DNA from: Combretum micranthum
Taxonomy: Eukaryota > Streptophyta > Magnoliopsida > Myrtales > Combretaceae
Direction: 5' to 3'
DNA: 64,000 nt
NCBI GenBank assembly: GCA_024138025.1
Contig: JAMXBD010000013.1
Coordinates: forward strand, 1,674,001-1,738,000
The position numbers and the translations under genes are program-made. Each line of letters starts with the position of its first letter. Position 1 is the first letter of the stretch. This document shows, in pieces, positions 23,345 through 33,500 of the stretch. A model generated the notes under the pieces. That model ran no database searches. It was given only the letters and a program-made list of their open reading frames with translations, and was not told the DNA's origin.

Positions 23345-24208
23345 ATTCTTTGTAGACACGAAAATTCAGATGAAAAAAACACATACACAAAATCACTCAC
23401 AATCTAGCTTAGAATTACTTTTAAGAATTACTTCCTCTCTTATACTCATATCCTTTTGTGGAAATAATACTACATACTTCAAGAAACTCTCTTTGTAAGC
23501 TTTTCTGCTCTTACTCTGCTTCATTTTTCTCTTAATTTGCTTAAATACCTTTCGAGACTCACAAAAGGGAAAAGTGTAATATCCATTTGCATGTGTCTTG
23601 CCGATACTCTTTAATCTCTTCTTATTTTCCCCCTAATTATATCTATTTCCTTCTATTTTGAAATCCCCTTTGTTTCAAGAAAAATATCTTATATTTAGAA
23701 AAACGTTTTACGTAAAAATGTTTTCCTGAAAATAAAATATATTCATGTGTTTGGTTACATTTATAGAAATATGTTGAAAAAAGTTTTTGGTGTTTGACCT
23801 ACCACTACTATGTAACACGTTGTTGTATGCAAATAATTTATTATTAGCATGTTATTATACTGGTACATTATGCTAAATATTTTAAATAAGAGTGTAAAAT
23901 ATATATTATTTTACAAAATTTATTTACAAACCATCAGTTCACATACATAATTTTATAATAATTTTTCATTTTCTTCTAATAAATTATGTTCATATTTAAA
24001 ATATACTTTATCGATTAATTACAATAAAAATTAAAGGAATATTGCATTCCTATAACCTACAAAGATTAATTTGAAAAACAACTTTCCATTTTAAAAGAGT
24101 GTAAGTGTTTTCAGATTAGGATTTGCCTTTCTAATTAAGATATCCTCGTAAATCATAACAAGGAAAGAAAATAAAAGAAAATAAAGGATTTGCCTTTTTT
24201 TTTTTAAT
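23345..24208. other. AT-rich spacer between pararetrovirus and PMD element
   Basis: The first ~250 bp may be viral leader sequence. The rest is very AT-rich with a poly-T run at 24195-24205. No gene seen. It ends in ATTTAGCTTA (24209-24218), the left flanking repeat of the next element. Confidence 0.5.
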
Positions 24209-24223
24209 ATTTAGCTTATTGGG

Positions 24224-24300
24224 AAAAGGAATAAAATATTAATATTTTTAAATTAATTACGAAAATGCCATCGAGAAAAAATTATTCCCGATTTTAGGCA
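24224..24300 (+). repeat. Left terminal inverted repeat of the PMD element
   Basis: AAAAGGAATAAAATATTAAT and the following ~55 bases match the reverse complement of the right end, with about 28 near-identical outer bases and looser similarity inward to CGATTTTA. Confidence 0.7.
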
Positions 24301-24308
24301 ATATGGCT

Positions 24309-24400
24309 TCGTCTCTTGAAGAGACGAGATCGTAAGTGGCTGATCTGTCTCTTCGAGAGACGAGGTTAGTTATATGTGACATCGTCTCTTGAAGAGATGA
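24309..24400. repeat. Left cluster of the 19-bp palindrome (3 copies)
   Basis: Copies at 24309-24327, about 24346-24364 and 24382-24400. The consensus TCGTCTCTTGAAGAGACGA is a near-perfect palindrome (9-bp arms, 1-base centre). Spacing is about 37 bp. Confidence 0.85.
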
Positions 24401-24780
24401 TGTCAGGTCTTCCTCCACAAAATTCAATTTATTACTTGAGAAACCCAAAAAATTACATATAAAACCTGTCAAGTAGAAATATAAATAGCTATACGAGCCA
24501 TTAACCAAAATCAACACGGCTATAATACAATTCCGCCTAAACACACGTTCTAAATCCCAATCCGAATCATTCAATCACAGCTGTATTGTGATTATTTGTC
24601 AGCACAGTACAATGAAAATATGGAAATTTGTAGACTTGTAACATATAATATGAAACGAAATACTGATTGATTGTTCTCTTAAAATGTATAAGAGAAAAGG
24701 AGTATAATATACATACAAGAATAATACCAAAAAGTAAGAAGCTATATGCAACAATTAAAATAAAGAAAATCTATCATCTA

Positions 24781-26700
24781 CTACTGTTGCTGAGGTGTGT
24801 TCCTCCTCCCTCGTCCTCGGCCTCTATCCCGCCTTACGTACGTCCTGGGTAACGGGGTACGCAGATGAGGATGCTGTGTAGATGGAACAATATCTGTAAC
24901 TGCAGCATCCTCATGTGCAGTAGCAGCACTGTACTGATGGAACGGGATAGGGTTTGGCTTGACCTATGTGAGCCCCTCCCCCATATCATGTGATAGCGAT
25001 GGTCATCTCTTTTGTGGAGCCAAGGGGGTATGGAACTCAGAGTATGACGGGTCTGGCATAGGGGTGTCCCTCATATAGTAAGATGTCGATGACGGGCCAG
25101 CCTTTTCCTGAGTGAGCTGGGAAGGACCAGGCTCATCAAGTGAAGGTAGATCGGACGGCTCAGGCTCATCTCTGATCCGTATACCTGGTGCTCAAGCTCG
25201 TCCCCGACCCCTGCCCCGTCCCGGCCCACGCCTCTCTCTAGGAGGCTGTCGTCTCTGTACGGTATGAGACTGTGGGTCACCCCGCGCTGCTGCTGATAGT
25301 GGAGCTGGTGGCACTGGATCATTGAAATTCAACCCCATAAACTCTTCCACCACACGACATATATCTCGTGTAGTGGATGGAGTGAGCTCTGGGTACATGT
25401 TTGGGATGCTATAAATAAAATCAGCCTGCGAGTAATAGCAAAACATTATATCGGTGAGTAGCTGCCAAGTAAGTACAAGTCTATATAAAGCTTATAGAGA
25501 CAGTTATCTTACCATGTATCGTATGATAGCTCCCGTGCGACCGATTCAGCGTCGGGTGATCGCATGATACCACTGGAAGTAATCGTTAGATGTCCCAGCA
25601 GGCAAATCTGGTAGCTCAACTATGCAATCACGCCGAGTATCCCACTCAGCTATCCACCTGGCATGCTCGACCTGCCAGTTCCACTCGGAACGTCCTCTCA
25701 TGTCAATCTCATGGAGGGGTCTCATGTAGGCAGCGGGGGGCGGGGCTGGGATCCCCTGGAAGCCACTAAACTGTCTAAGCACTCTGTTAGGGTAGTAGTG
25801 CTCGACAAGGTAGAAGCATACCAGTGGAACTCGTGCACGGCAAACATCGCTACCCGTAAGGCAATATGGAGGCAGAGAGGGCAAGATCGAACTATATGGG
25901 TCCCATACCACCTGATGCAGTAGCAAAAGTATAATATTGCGTTAACAAACCATCGAACTATAGCAATTTAACAGTACAAGTCATTGGAAATCAATAGAGG
26001 TATAGGAGAGAACGGATGTCATACCTGATGCGCCGTCTGTCGATCGAAAGAAGCGTAGTACTCAATCAGCAGATGTGTCGATACTCGGGTCACGTCAAAA
26101 GTCGCACCCCAATGGCTAATGAGTGGGCAGCTCGCAGTAACTGACGTGTGTAGTCGACGAACTGGGGCAATATGGGGGAAGTGCTCCCATGCCCATATCT
26201 GCAAGACAACTAACAGCCCTGCCATGTCCCCCGTGTCGACGTGGGAAGCTAAGCATAGCTGCCTGTATAGCCAGGCCAAACAGGCTGCTCCCCACGCGTG
26301 CTGTCCCGACATTGCAAAGTCTCGGAGTAGCTAAAGGTACATAAGGTAGACGTAATTAAATGACTTGTCTGCGACAATAAATCCCCCAAGCAATAGTAAA
26401 ATGTACGCCTAAGCGTGGCGTTTGATCATCAAATCGTCAACAAAATCAGGTAGGTCGCTGAAGTGGCTATCCAACCACGACATCTTTAGGCGACCACCAT
26501 CCATGTCAACGTCGGACTGGGGTCGGAGACCTAGCAACTCCTCGCATAAAATCAGGATAATCCAGCCTAGCCGTGCCCGTAACTGCCAATCCATCTACAG
26601 GGAGGCTCGTAAGGACAGAAACATCCTGTAAGGTCACAGACCACTCGCCCATGGTCATGTGGAAAGTATGTGTCTCTGGTCGCCGCCTCTCGACCAAAGC
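24781..26700 (-). pseudogene. Plant mobile domain (PMD, MAIN-like/PP7-long-form type) gene
   Basis: PMD motifs in order: LVERRRPETHTFHMTMGEW, LQDVSVLTSLPVDG (26700-26560), CEELLGLRP and GGRLKMSWLDSHF (26550-26450), WGAACLAWLYRQLC and LLVVLQIWAWEHFP (26300-26170), then VVWDPYSSILPSLPPYC and RVPLVCFYLVEHY (25911-25790). A clean intron lies at 25912-26024 (GTATGA...TGCATCAG) and another probably from about 25513 to 25428. Arg-Gly-rich tails (GPGRGRGRGRA; RDRGRGRGRR) end at a stop at 24781. Decay: one-base frameshift near 26545, TAG stops near 26409 and 26328, TGA near 25546, more stops in the tail, and no N-terminal part. In Arabidopsis, MAIN-type proteins act in meristem maintenance and transposon silencing. 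Confidence 0.75.
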
Positions 26701-26843
26701 TATAAGGAATAACTACGGTCGATTTGTGGATTTCGACTGCAAAAATTGGAGGAAAATTGGATTTCCGATTAGGGTTCGGCGAGCAAAAGGAGGAAATGGG
26801 GAAGAAGAAGCGCACACGGAGAATATAACGTGTTGATTTAATC

Positions 26844-26976
26844 TCGTCTCTTGAAGAGACGAAGTCACACGCGGTGCAACCTCGTCTCTTCGAGAGACGA
26901 GGTCATTACAGAAAGAGACCTCGTCTCCCGAAGAGACAAGGTTAGTCACTTATGACCTCCTCTTCAAGATATGAGA
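26844..26976. repeat. Right cluster of the 19-bp palindrome (3-4 copies)
   Basis: Copies at 26844-26862, 26882-26900 and 26921-26939, plus a degenerate fourth near 26956-26976. Same TCGTCTCTT..AGAGACGA unit and about 38-bp spacing as the left cluster, so the clusters lie just inside the two terminal repeats. Confidence 0.85.
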
Positions 26977-26982
26977 TCATGT

Positions 26983-27060
26983 TACATAAAATCGAAAATA
27001 ATTTTTTTTTATAGTATTTTCATAATCAATTTTAAAAATATTAATATTTTATTCCTTTTT
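26983..27060 (-). repeat. Right terminal inverted repeat of the PMD element
   Basis: Inverted partner of 24224-24300; read on the minus strand it opens AAAAAGGAATAAAATATTAA. It ends about 335 bp upstream of the THO2 start codon. Confidence 0.7.
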
Positions 27061-27104
27061 CTTAGTTTGGGCGAAAAAAAAAAAAAGAAGAAAAATTTAG
27101 CTTA

Positions 27105-27395
27105 AAACAGACGGCCTATATGCTCGAATTGTACCCGAATACAAACATCATCTTTTATTTACTGCCACAACAGGTACTCTCTACAATTTAACTTGGGTTT
27201 TGGAAAAAACTTATTAAACCAAGAAGTCTCAACCTTGTCTCTCTCCATTAAAATTAACCTCTGGAAAACGAAGACAGTAACAAGAAGAAGAATAAAAACC
27301 CTAATTCTTCCGTTAAGTTCTCTTTCTCCTTGAATAAGCAATCCCTAATTTTATCATTCTCTACAAATTAGGGTTTTTCTTTTCCAATTTAAAAC
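27105..27395 (+). promoter_or_regulatory. THO2 proximal promoter and 5' UTR
   Basis: The 291 bp between the PMD element and the THO2 start codon. It contains two telo-box motifs: AAACCCTAA at 27296-27304 and its reverse complement TTAGGGTTT at 27368-27376. These are common near start sites of plant housekeeping and translation-related genes. No clear TATA box. The transcription start is not determinable from sequence alone. Confidence 0.45.
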
Positions 27396-27536
27396 ATGTC
27401 TCTACCGCCGGTAGAATGTACATATCTAACCGTGGACATACTTCGAGAATGGAAGACCTGCAATGGAAACCCCAGCCTCAGGCCTCCACATCCTGTTTCT
27501 ACGCTTCGTTTCCTATACGAGCTTTGCTGGAGCTTA
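27396..27536 (+). CDS. THO2: THO2 exon 1 (residues 1-47)
   Basis: Start ATG at 27396 gives MSLPPVECTYL, matching the usual plant THO2 N-terminus. It ends LRFLYELCWSL before donor GTATGT. Continuing past the donor hits a stop at 27593. Confidence 0.95.
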
Positions 27537-30500
27537 GTATGTGTTAAACCAGATACCTCGTTTTCACTTTCTTTTTCCTTTTTATTTGATTGAGCGTTGG
27601 TTTTTGGTTTTGGCGTGATTATTCTGCGCAGGTTCGAGGAGATTTGCCCTTTCTCAAGTGTAAGTTTGCATTAGAAGCTGTTGAGTTTGCAGATAAACCT
27701 ACAAAGCAGGAGCTTGGTTCAGCTTTTGCAGATGTTGTTAGTCAAATGGCTCTTGACGTGAGTTTCTTACTTGATTGCTCAATGGCGTTAGTTCATTGCT
27801 CTGTTGTTTTTTCAAGCTAGCTTCGATATTACTCTCTGATGTATGGATGAGTAAATGACGTGAATTGATAAAAACGGAGAAGGCACTTCAATTGGGTCTT
27901 ACTAGGCAATGCTGGAGAAGACCCTTTAATTTGAGCCATTACTATGTATTCATGCTTGGAACTAAATTGTATGTATTGGTCTTAAGAATTATTGATTTTA
28001 TGATGGAAGGTAATTTGTCTCCCAAGTTACAATTGATAGCAAAAAAAAAAAAGGGAAGCTATGCTAATATTTAACTCCTCCCTCCTGCCCCCTTCACTGA
28101 CGATCCCATCCATAGTCCAAGCTCTTAAAAATACTGGACTCGAGAGGTTGTCTCAACCAAAGGAAAGAAGCTTAGCCTCATTAAAGTTTTTTATTCTCTA
28201 AGGGCTTTGAGTAATTAGGCAAAATGAGTTAAATAAACCTTTCTTCAATTTGCATCCAGGGTTAAGTTTTGGATCATTAGATAGAAATCCAAAGATGTAC
28301 AAGGAAACACATAGAAACCCTGACGAGTTGCAATGCTAGTGGGAGGCAGGAGTCCATTAGAAGTGACTAGAATACAAGTTGTGGCTTCTTCAATAGATGT
28401 TAAAACCAGAGTGCTTTAGAGCAAAGGATGATGATGATGAATTGCCAAGCCAAAGGATTGTCTCTTAAATTCAACAGATTTTTGCTTACGGTGTACCATT
28501 GCAACAGGCTCTTTCGGCTGGAGTTGGTGGTGATAATTTTGACAGGGAATACGAGACAGAGAACTCTTGAGTTCTTGGCCAATGTGACTTTGGGCAGGCT
28601 TATTGTCCAGGGAGGAAAAATCCTTTTGGTGACAATTTTTAGGGATTTTAGGATATCGTGAGCCTCTTTGAGACAGAGAACTCTTGAGTTCTTGGCTAGT
28701 GTGACTTTGGGCAAACTTCCTGTCTTGGGTGGAACAATCCTTTTGGTGGCAATTTTTAGAAATTTTAAGATACTGTGGGGCTCTTTTATTGACTTTATCT
28801 ATTTTCCTGTTTTTCTTAAACCTATTCATATTTATTGCTTATGTGTTGTTGAGCAAAATTAAGTGTCTGTGCCAATTATACTACTGGTATTCAAACTTAA
28901 TTAAGAGAACGGGTTCCCCACCCCACTCTCTCTCTTCTCTTCGCCTGGCCTCCAACCCATCCTGGGCAAGACGGGGACCTGAAGGATAATATTGCATTTT
29001 AACCTTTTGTTGACATTTTGTACAGGAGTTGGAACACTTAATATGGTCTTAATTTTGCTACCTGTTGTTCTATTGTTAAAAGGGTGGAATGTGGAGAAAA
29101 TTGTTGTAGAAATGTAGAGATATCCATTAGATGGTTTTCAAATTTTTTGTAGTCTAGTGGGTTTAAGGAAACATTATTGGTTGGGAGCATGTAATCTAAT
29201 CACTATTTTAGTTTTATGAGGCCTTGTGAAATATCTGGAAATTCACGTAGAGTAAATCTGTACAATATAGGATGATGGTAATCATTTTTCTTGAGTTGGT
29301 AGTTTCTGCAGGTTATCCATTCTAAACGGCATAAACTGTTTCCTCTTTTATTTTTCTTTTGCTTGACAAACATGAATAACATGGTCATTCTAGTTGTGTC
29401 TAATTCTGAAGTCACCATTGACATGAACCTTTGTGATTCAAGAACATGCATCTTTCTTTTGAGTGCGTGTGGCTAGCTGTGTTGAGGTAGTAATATTCTT
29501 TTTGCAGATCATTATGCAATAATTTTTTGTTGATGGTTATTATTTAACTATTTTCTGTTTGGTGGAAACTTGAGATATGATGTGAAAGTGCTTTTTGCAG
29601 CTTACGTTGCCTGGAGAGTCCCGCACACGCCTCATTAAATTGGTTAGTGGTTCCTCTCGACAAGCTTTTTTCTTGCAATTCATTATGGATTTATTTTCAA
29701 TATCTTTTCATGTTTCTTGAATTTATGAGGTTTACCTGTTGAAAATATGTGGTTAGTTGAAGTGGTTGCTTCCATATGATGTTGCTGCATCTGGTTTTTT
29801 GCTTTGTGTTTGAATGTCTTTAGTAATTTTGTTTCCTTCTGGTTTCTTCCATATTATTAGTAATTTTGGTTAGTTAAAGGGACTCTATTGGGGAGACCTA
29901 CTTGGGTCAAGTTGCAACCTACTACCTTGTTATATAACCTACCATACCTATTGCTTTTTTGATATGCCATAACTTACCACTTTGAATAATGGATCTTGAA
30001 TCTTCCCTAAAAGTTTCCGTATGTGACTTGACCCAAGTATTTCCGGAGTCTATTGGTCAATTTAGTAGACACACTAAATAAAAAAAAAAAAAATGTGGTG
30101 AGATCTATCCAATGGAGAGCTTAGTTTTGAGTTTTGACATGTTAAAGTTCCAAGAATGAATTTTTTTGATTTATCCCCCCACCCCCCTCTCCCTCCCCCC
30201 ACCCAAAAAAAAAAAAAGTTCCAGGCTTGTGGTGCTAAAGGAGATTAATTCAAGATAGACTATTTGCTAGACATTTATGTTTTTGGAAGGTATTTAAAAT
30301 AGAATGTCACTTTGGTTGGATCAATGACATGTTGATGGACTTTGATTCTTAAGATATAGATAAAAGGCTATCTGTACAGGGCATGAATGTGATTGGTTTT
30401 ATTTTAATTATTTAGTTTGCTTGGGGTTTAGATGTGTCATTGCTTCTTCAAATTGTATGACTAATAGTAAAATAATCTTCAGTTTTCAGATAGGAGAATG

Positions 30501-33500
30501 AGAAAATGAATAAGCTTGCATGCAATGAGGGGAAAGTAATTAAGTAGAAAGTAGTGTGGTTTAGCAAAGCTGTGGCTTATGGTGTATGCCTTAATTAATA
30601 TCTAGGGCCCACGAAGGGCATGGTAAGTGACAAAAAGCTTCTTGGAGTTGAAAATAAGCATAGATTCAGAAATTCCTAAATTGGTAAACTTTAGAGTTGC
30701 TGCTGATTCCATGGCAGGCAAGAGATGTATGTTGATGCTTTGGTTACTATTCAAGATAATTATACATGCTTGGTAATTTGGCTCCTTGGGCTCCCTCTAT
30801 ATTTGATTTTATTGCCCAAAAACACTTATACTGTCCATATTTCATGGCTTGTTCACTTTATTGTATAGAGTAAAAAAGGAAAGAAATTCTAATTCAGTAG
30901 GAATATAATAGAGCCGTAATTACTATTATAATGTTTATTTGGGCATAAAAGATAAAATAAGTAATTATTGAAGCAAATATAAAATATTTGTAATGTCCCT
31001 TATCTTTATTACAAAAAGAAGATAATTGTATATGTGACATTTTTAAGCTAGAGGTATTTATGACATAAATTGATAAATAAACCATTGAATGGCAAATTAT
31101 GTGGATTGTTATTCATCATTTTATATAATAGGAATTCATTATGAATTGTCATTCCCTTGAAGTGAACACTGTAACAGTGGCGTTTTATGCAGAACATGGA
31201 GGGAATGAATGGCCATTCCTCTTAAGTGAATGGACTGTTAGTTCAATCCTTTAGCAAGTTATCACTTACTAAATGTTCCCCGACTCTCTCACTAAAAGAA
31301 ACTGTTGGAAGGACTCATTTTTTGGACTGGATGGAGCCACCAGTGTTTGTTAGATAAAAGATAGCACTCTTATCTACTGTATGTCATATGTAATAGGAAT
31401 AGTTGCAGGATTGAGAAATTCATGTAAATGTCTGATAGTATTGTTGGGATGTGAGCTTTGAAGAGTCTCTACTTAATGATTACGGTATTGGATTTTTTTA
31501 GCCTTTCTTCTTTTACTGTTTATGTAATTGTTAGACTTTGTCTTGATCAGCATCTTAAGCTGGTTTGCTTATTTAGGCTCATTTGCTTATTATTCTACTG
31601 CAGTGTTGGTGCTGGGACTGTGTTATTGGGTCTACGCCTTATCTTTTACCCCTTGATTATAAATACAATTACTTACCCCAAAACAGCGCGCCCCCCCCCC
31701 CCCAACCCACCAACACCAAAAAAAAAAAAAAAAAAGAAGAAATGTTTTTTTATATTTTGGCCAGCATAGAATAGGTAGGTGCCTATTAGTGTTACTGGAA
31801 TGCAACTTTTCTGTTTGCTTCTTTTCTTTTCTTTTCTTTCTCTCTCTGTTTTTTCCTAAATTTGTAGCTTCTCCTGAGTTGTTGATGCTCATTCTTCTCC
31901 TCTCATTTTTTAAGGCTAAGTGGCTTGTAGATTCTGCATTGGTTCCATTGAGGCTATTCCAGGAGCGCTGTGAGGTAAATATTTCTAGGTTGTGCTGTCA
32001 TAACTACTCATGAATATTTTTTCCTTAGTTGGTGTAATAAGTCACATGTATGGATGCAGGAAGAATTCTTGTGGGAAGCTGAATTGATCAAGATAAAAGC
32101 TCAGGAACTAAAGAATAAAGAGGTAAGTGACTGTAATTCACTCTCTCTCTTCATTTTGGGACAGTGCAGAGAATTTCAAGCTGCATGGTGTTGGTATAAT
32201 TGTTTTCTGATCATTATGTTAATAATCTCTGATGTACTTCTGAATTTGTTAACTGGGTGAATGATATAGTGAACTGCGAACCTTGTGAAGGCTTCATTTG
32301 TCCACTACCAGGGCTAGAGCACCTAAAGACATCTTTAATGACTAGTTTGCTACAATGTGAGGTTTGTTATTCAAACGTAGAGCAGGAAAATGTGAGGTTG
32401 GGTTGACCCACTACTCGCTTCTCTGAACATGTGTGGGATATGAATTGCCTGTTCTGAATTTGTAGATGAGTAAGGTGACTATTAACAGTTGGAGTCTAAG
32501 AATTACCGGTCAATTCCTCATATAAATGACAATTGGCATGACGAAATTGATTGTTAGCATTAGAATCAAATTAACATTGATTTTTGACACTTGAAGTGTA
32601 GAGAACTACTTAAGTGTCTGTTGACACTTTCCCGAAAATTTGAAGTCTAAAGTACAGTGTGCAGCAGTATTTTTGTTCATGGAGCACAATTTAAGGCCAT
32701 GCATGAAGCATTTTTCGATCTTGCCCTGTGCCACAAAGCATGATGCTGTCAGTGGTGGTATGACTCAATGGTGTTTGGGGCGTTCCAATATTTCCCATCC
32801 CACCTCTCGCACTTTGTCCTGTTATATTCATTTTTCATTGCCCAAAAAGGGTTTTGATCGTCATTAGTTGCCACAGAAAATTTCCATAGTGACAGTAACT
32901 TAACACTTTTTAGTTTCTCATGATTTAATCAGCTTGAATCATATTGAACAGATGTAATACTGAAATTGGTTATTCACCTCTACCTATTGGAAGCTGTTGT
33001 GTTGTATTTCTTTAAGTAACTTCCTTGACTCTATGCTTGACTGATGAATGTATGAGCATAAGTTCGACTATGGTTTATACAAGAGTTCCAGTCTCTTCAG
33101 TATGTACTGCACGATTATAGTTGAGGTTTACTGCCTATTGGTGGTACTCACTTTTTTAATCATGGTTGTTGCAGGTCAGAGTAAATACACGTCTACTTTA
33201 CCAGCAAACAAAGTTTAATCTTCTCCGAGAAGAAAGTGAGGGTTATGCCAAACTGGTATGTTCTAGATTGCATGATGTTTCATTTGAAATTACTTTATCT
33301 CAGCTAAGTTTGTTAATGCTGGAAATAGTTATAGCTTTGAAATATGTGCGGAGCATTTTACATGTTCCTAAATTGGACAAGTTGCAGTAGGAAATCTCAC
33401 ATGTACACCCACCACCTATAAATATGATCCACCTTTTCTTTCCCATCTATTTTTATGGCACATTTATAAGTAATAATTTGTGCAATGAATATTATCTTTA

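Larger units (their letters stand above)
17451..23350 (+). mobile_element. Endogenous pararetrovirus (Caulimoviridae), degraded
   Basis: A plus-strand array in the order coat-like region, Cys-rich knuckle, aspartic protease, RT, RNase H, viroplasmin/transactivator-like region, then a TATA box. No LTR or integrase is present, and the viroplasmin domain is specific to a subset of plant pararetroviruses (for example Caulimovirus, Soymovirus, Cavemovirus, Solendovirus). Together these identify an integrated caulimovirid and exclude an LTR retrotransposon. I see no movement-protein region, so the copy is probably partial at its left end. Every coding region carries stops or frameshifts, so it is a fossil. 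Confidence 0.8.
24219..27094 (-). mobile_element. TIR element carrying a plant mobile domain gene
   Basis: A 2.9-kb, relatively GC-rich element. Its ends are long inverted repeats: 24224-24300 against the reverse complement of 26983-27060, sharing GGAATAAAATATTAATATTT and further similarity. A 10-bp direct repeat ATTTAGCTTA flanks it (24209-24218, 27095-27104), the size of a Mutator-type target duplication. Inside are a decayed PMD gene and clusters of a 19-bp palindrome near both ends. PMD genes are known both as host genes and as cargo of MULE or Gypsy elements. I see no transposase, so it is probably non-autonomous. The exact termini inside the poly-A/T flanks are uncertain. Confidence 0.65.
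29643..31914 (+). other. THO2 intron 3
   Basis: 2272 bp of non-coding sequence. It contains an inverted repeat (29899-30039) and two C-tract/poly-A patches (30175-30217, 31690-31735). The 103-codon frame at 31458-31769 crosses a poly-C/poly-A tract and is not credible. Confidence 0.7.

Noticed and set aside
17451..23350. Reading the RT region as an LTR retrotransposon
   Set aside because: No LTRs, no integrase, coat- and viroplasmin-type regions present; a caulimovirid fits better.
26119..26836. Plus-strand frames of 69-87 codons at 26119-26334, 26422-26631 and 26573-26836
   Set aside because: Shadows of the minus-strand PMD gene in GC-rich sequence; their translations show no domain.
24309..26976. 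Regularly spaced palindromic repeats as a CRISPR-like array
   Set aside because: Plant nuclear DNA, only three to four units per cluster, and both clusters sit symmetrically inside terminal inverted repeats; subterminal transposon repeats explain them.
28416..28829. Antisense 137-codon frame with internal repeats in intron 2
   Set aside because: Its repeat structure is a direct result of the 117-bp DNA duplication; no start context or homology.
31458..31769. 103-codon frame in intron 3
   Set aside because: It runs through poly-C and poly-A tracts and lies within a well-defined intron.
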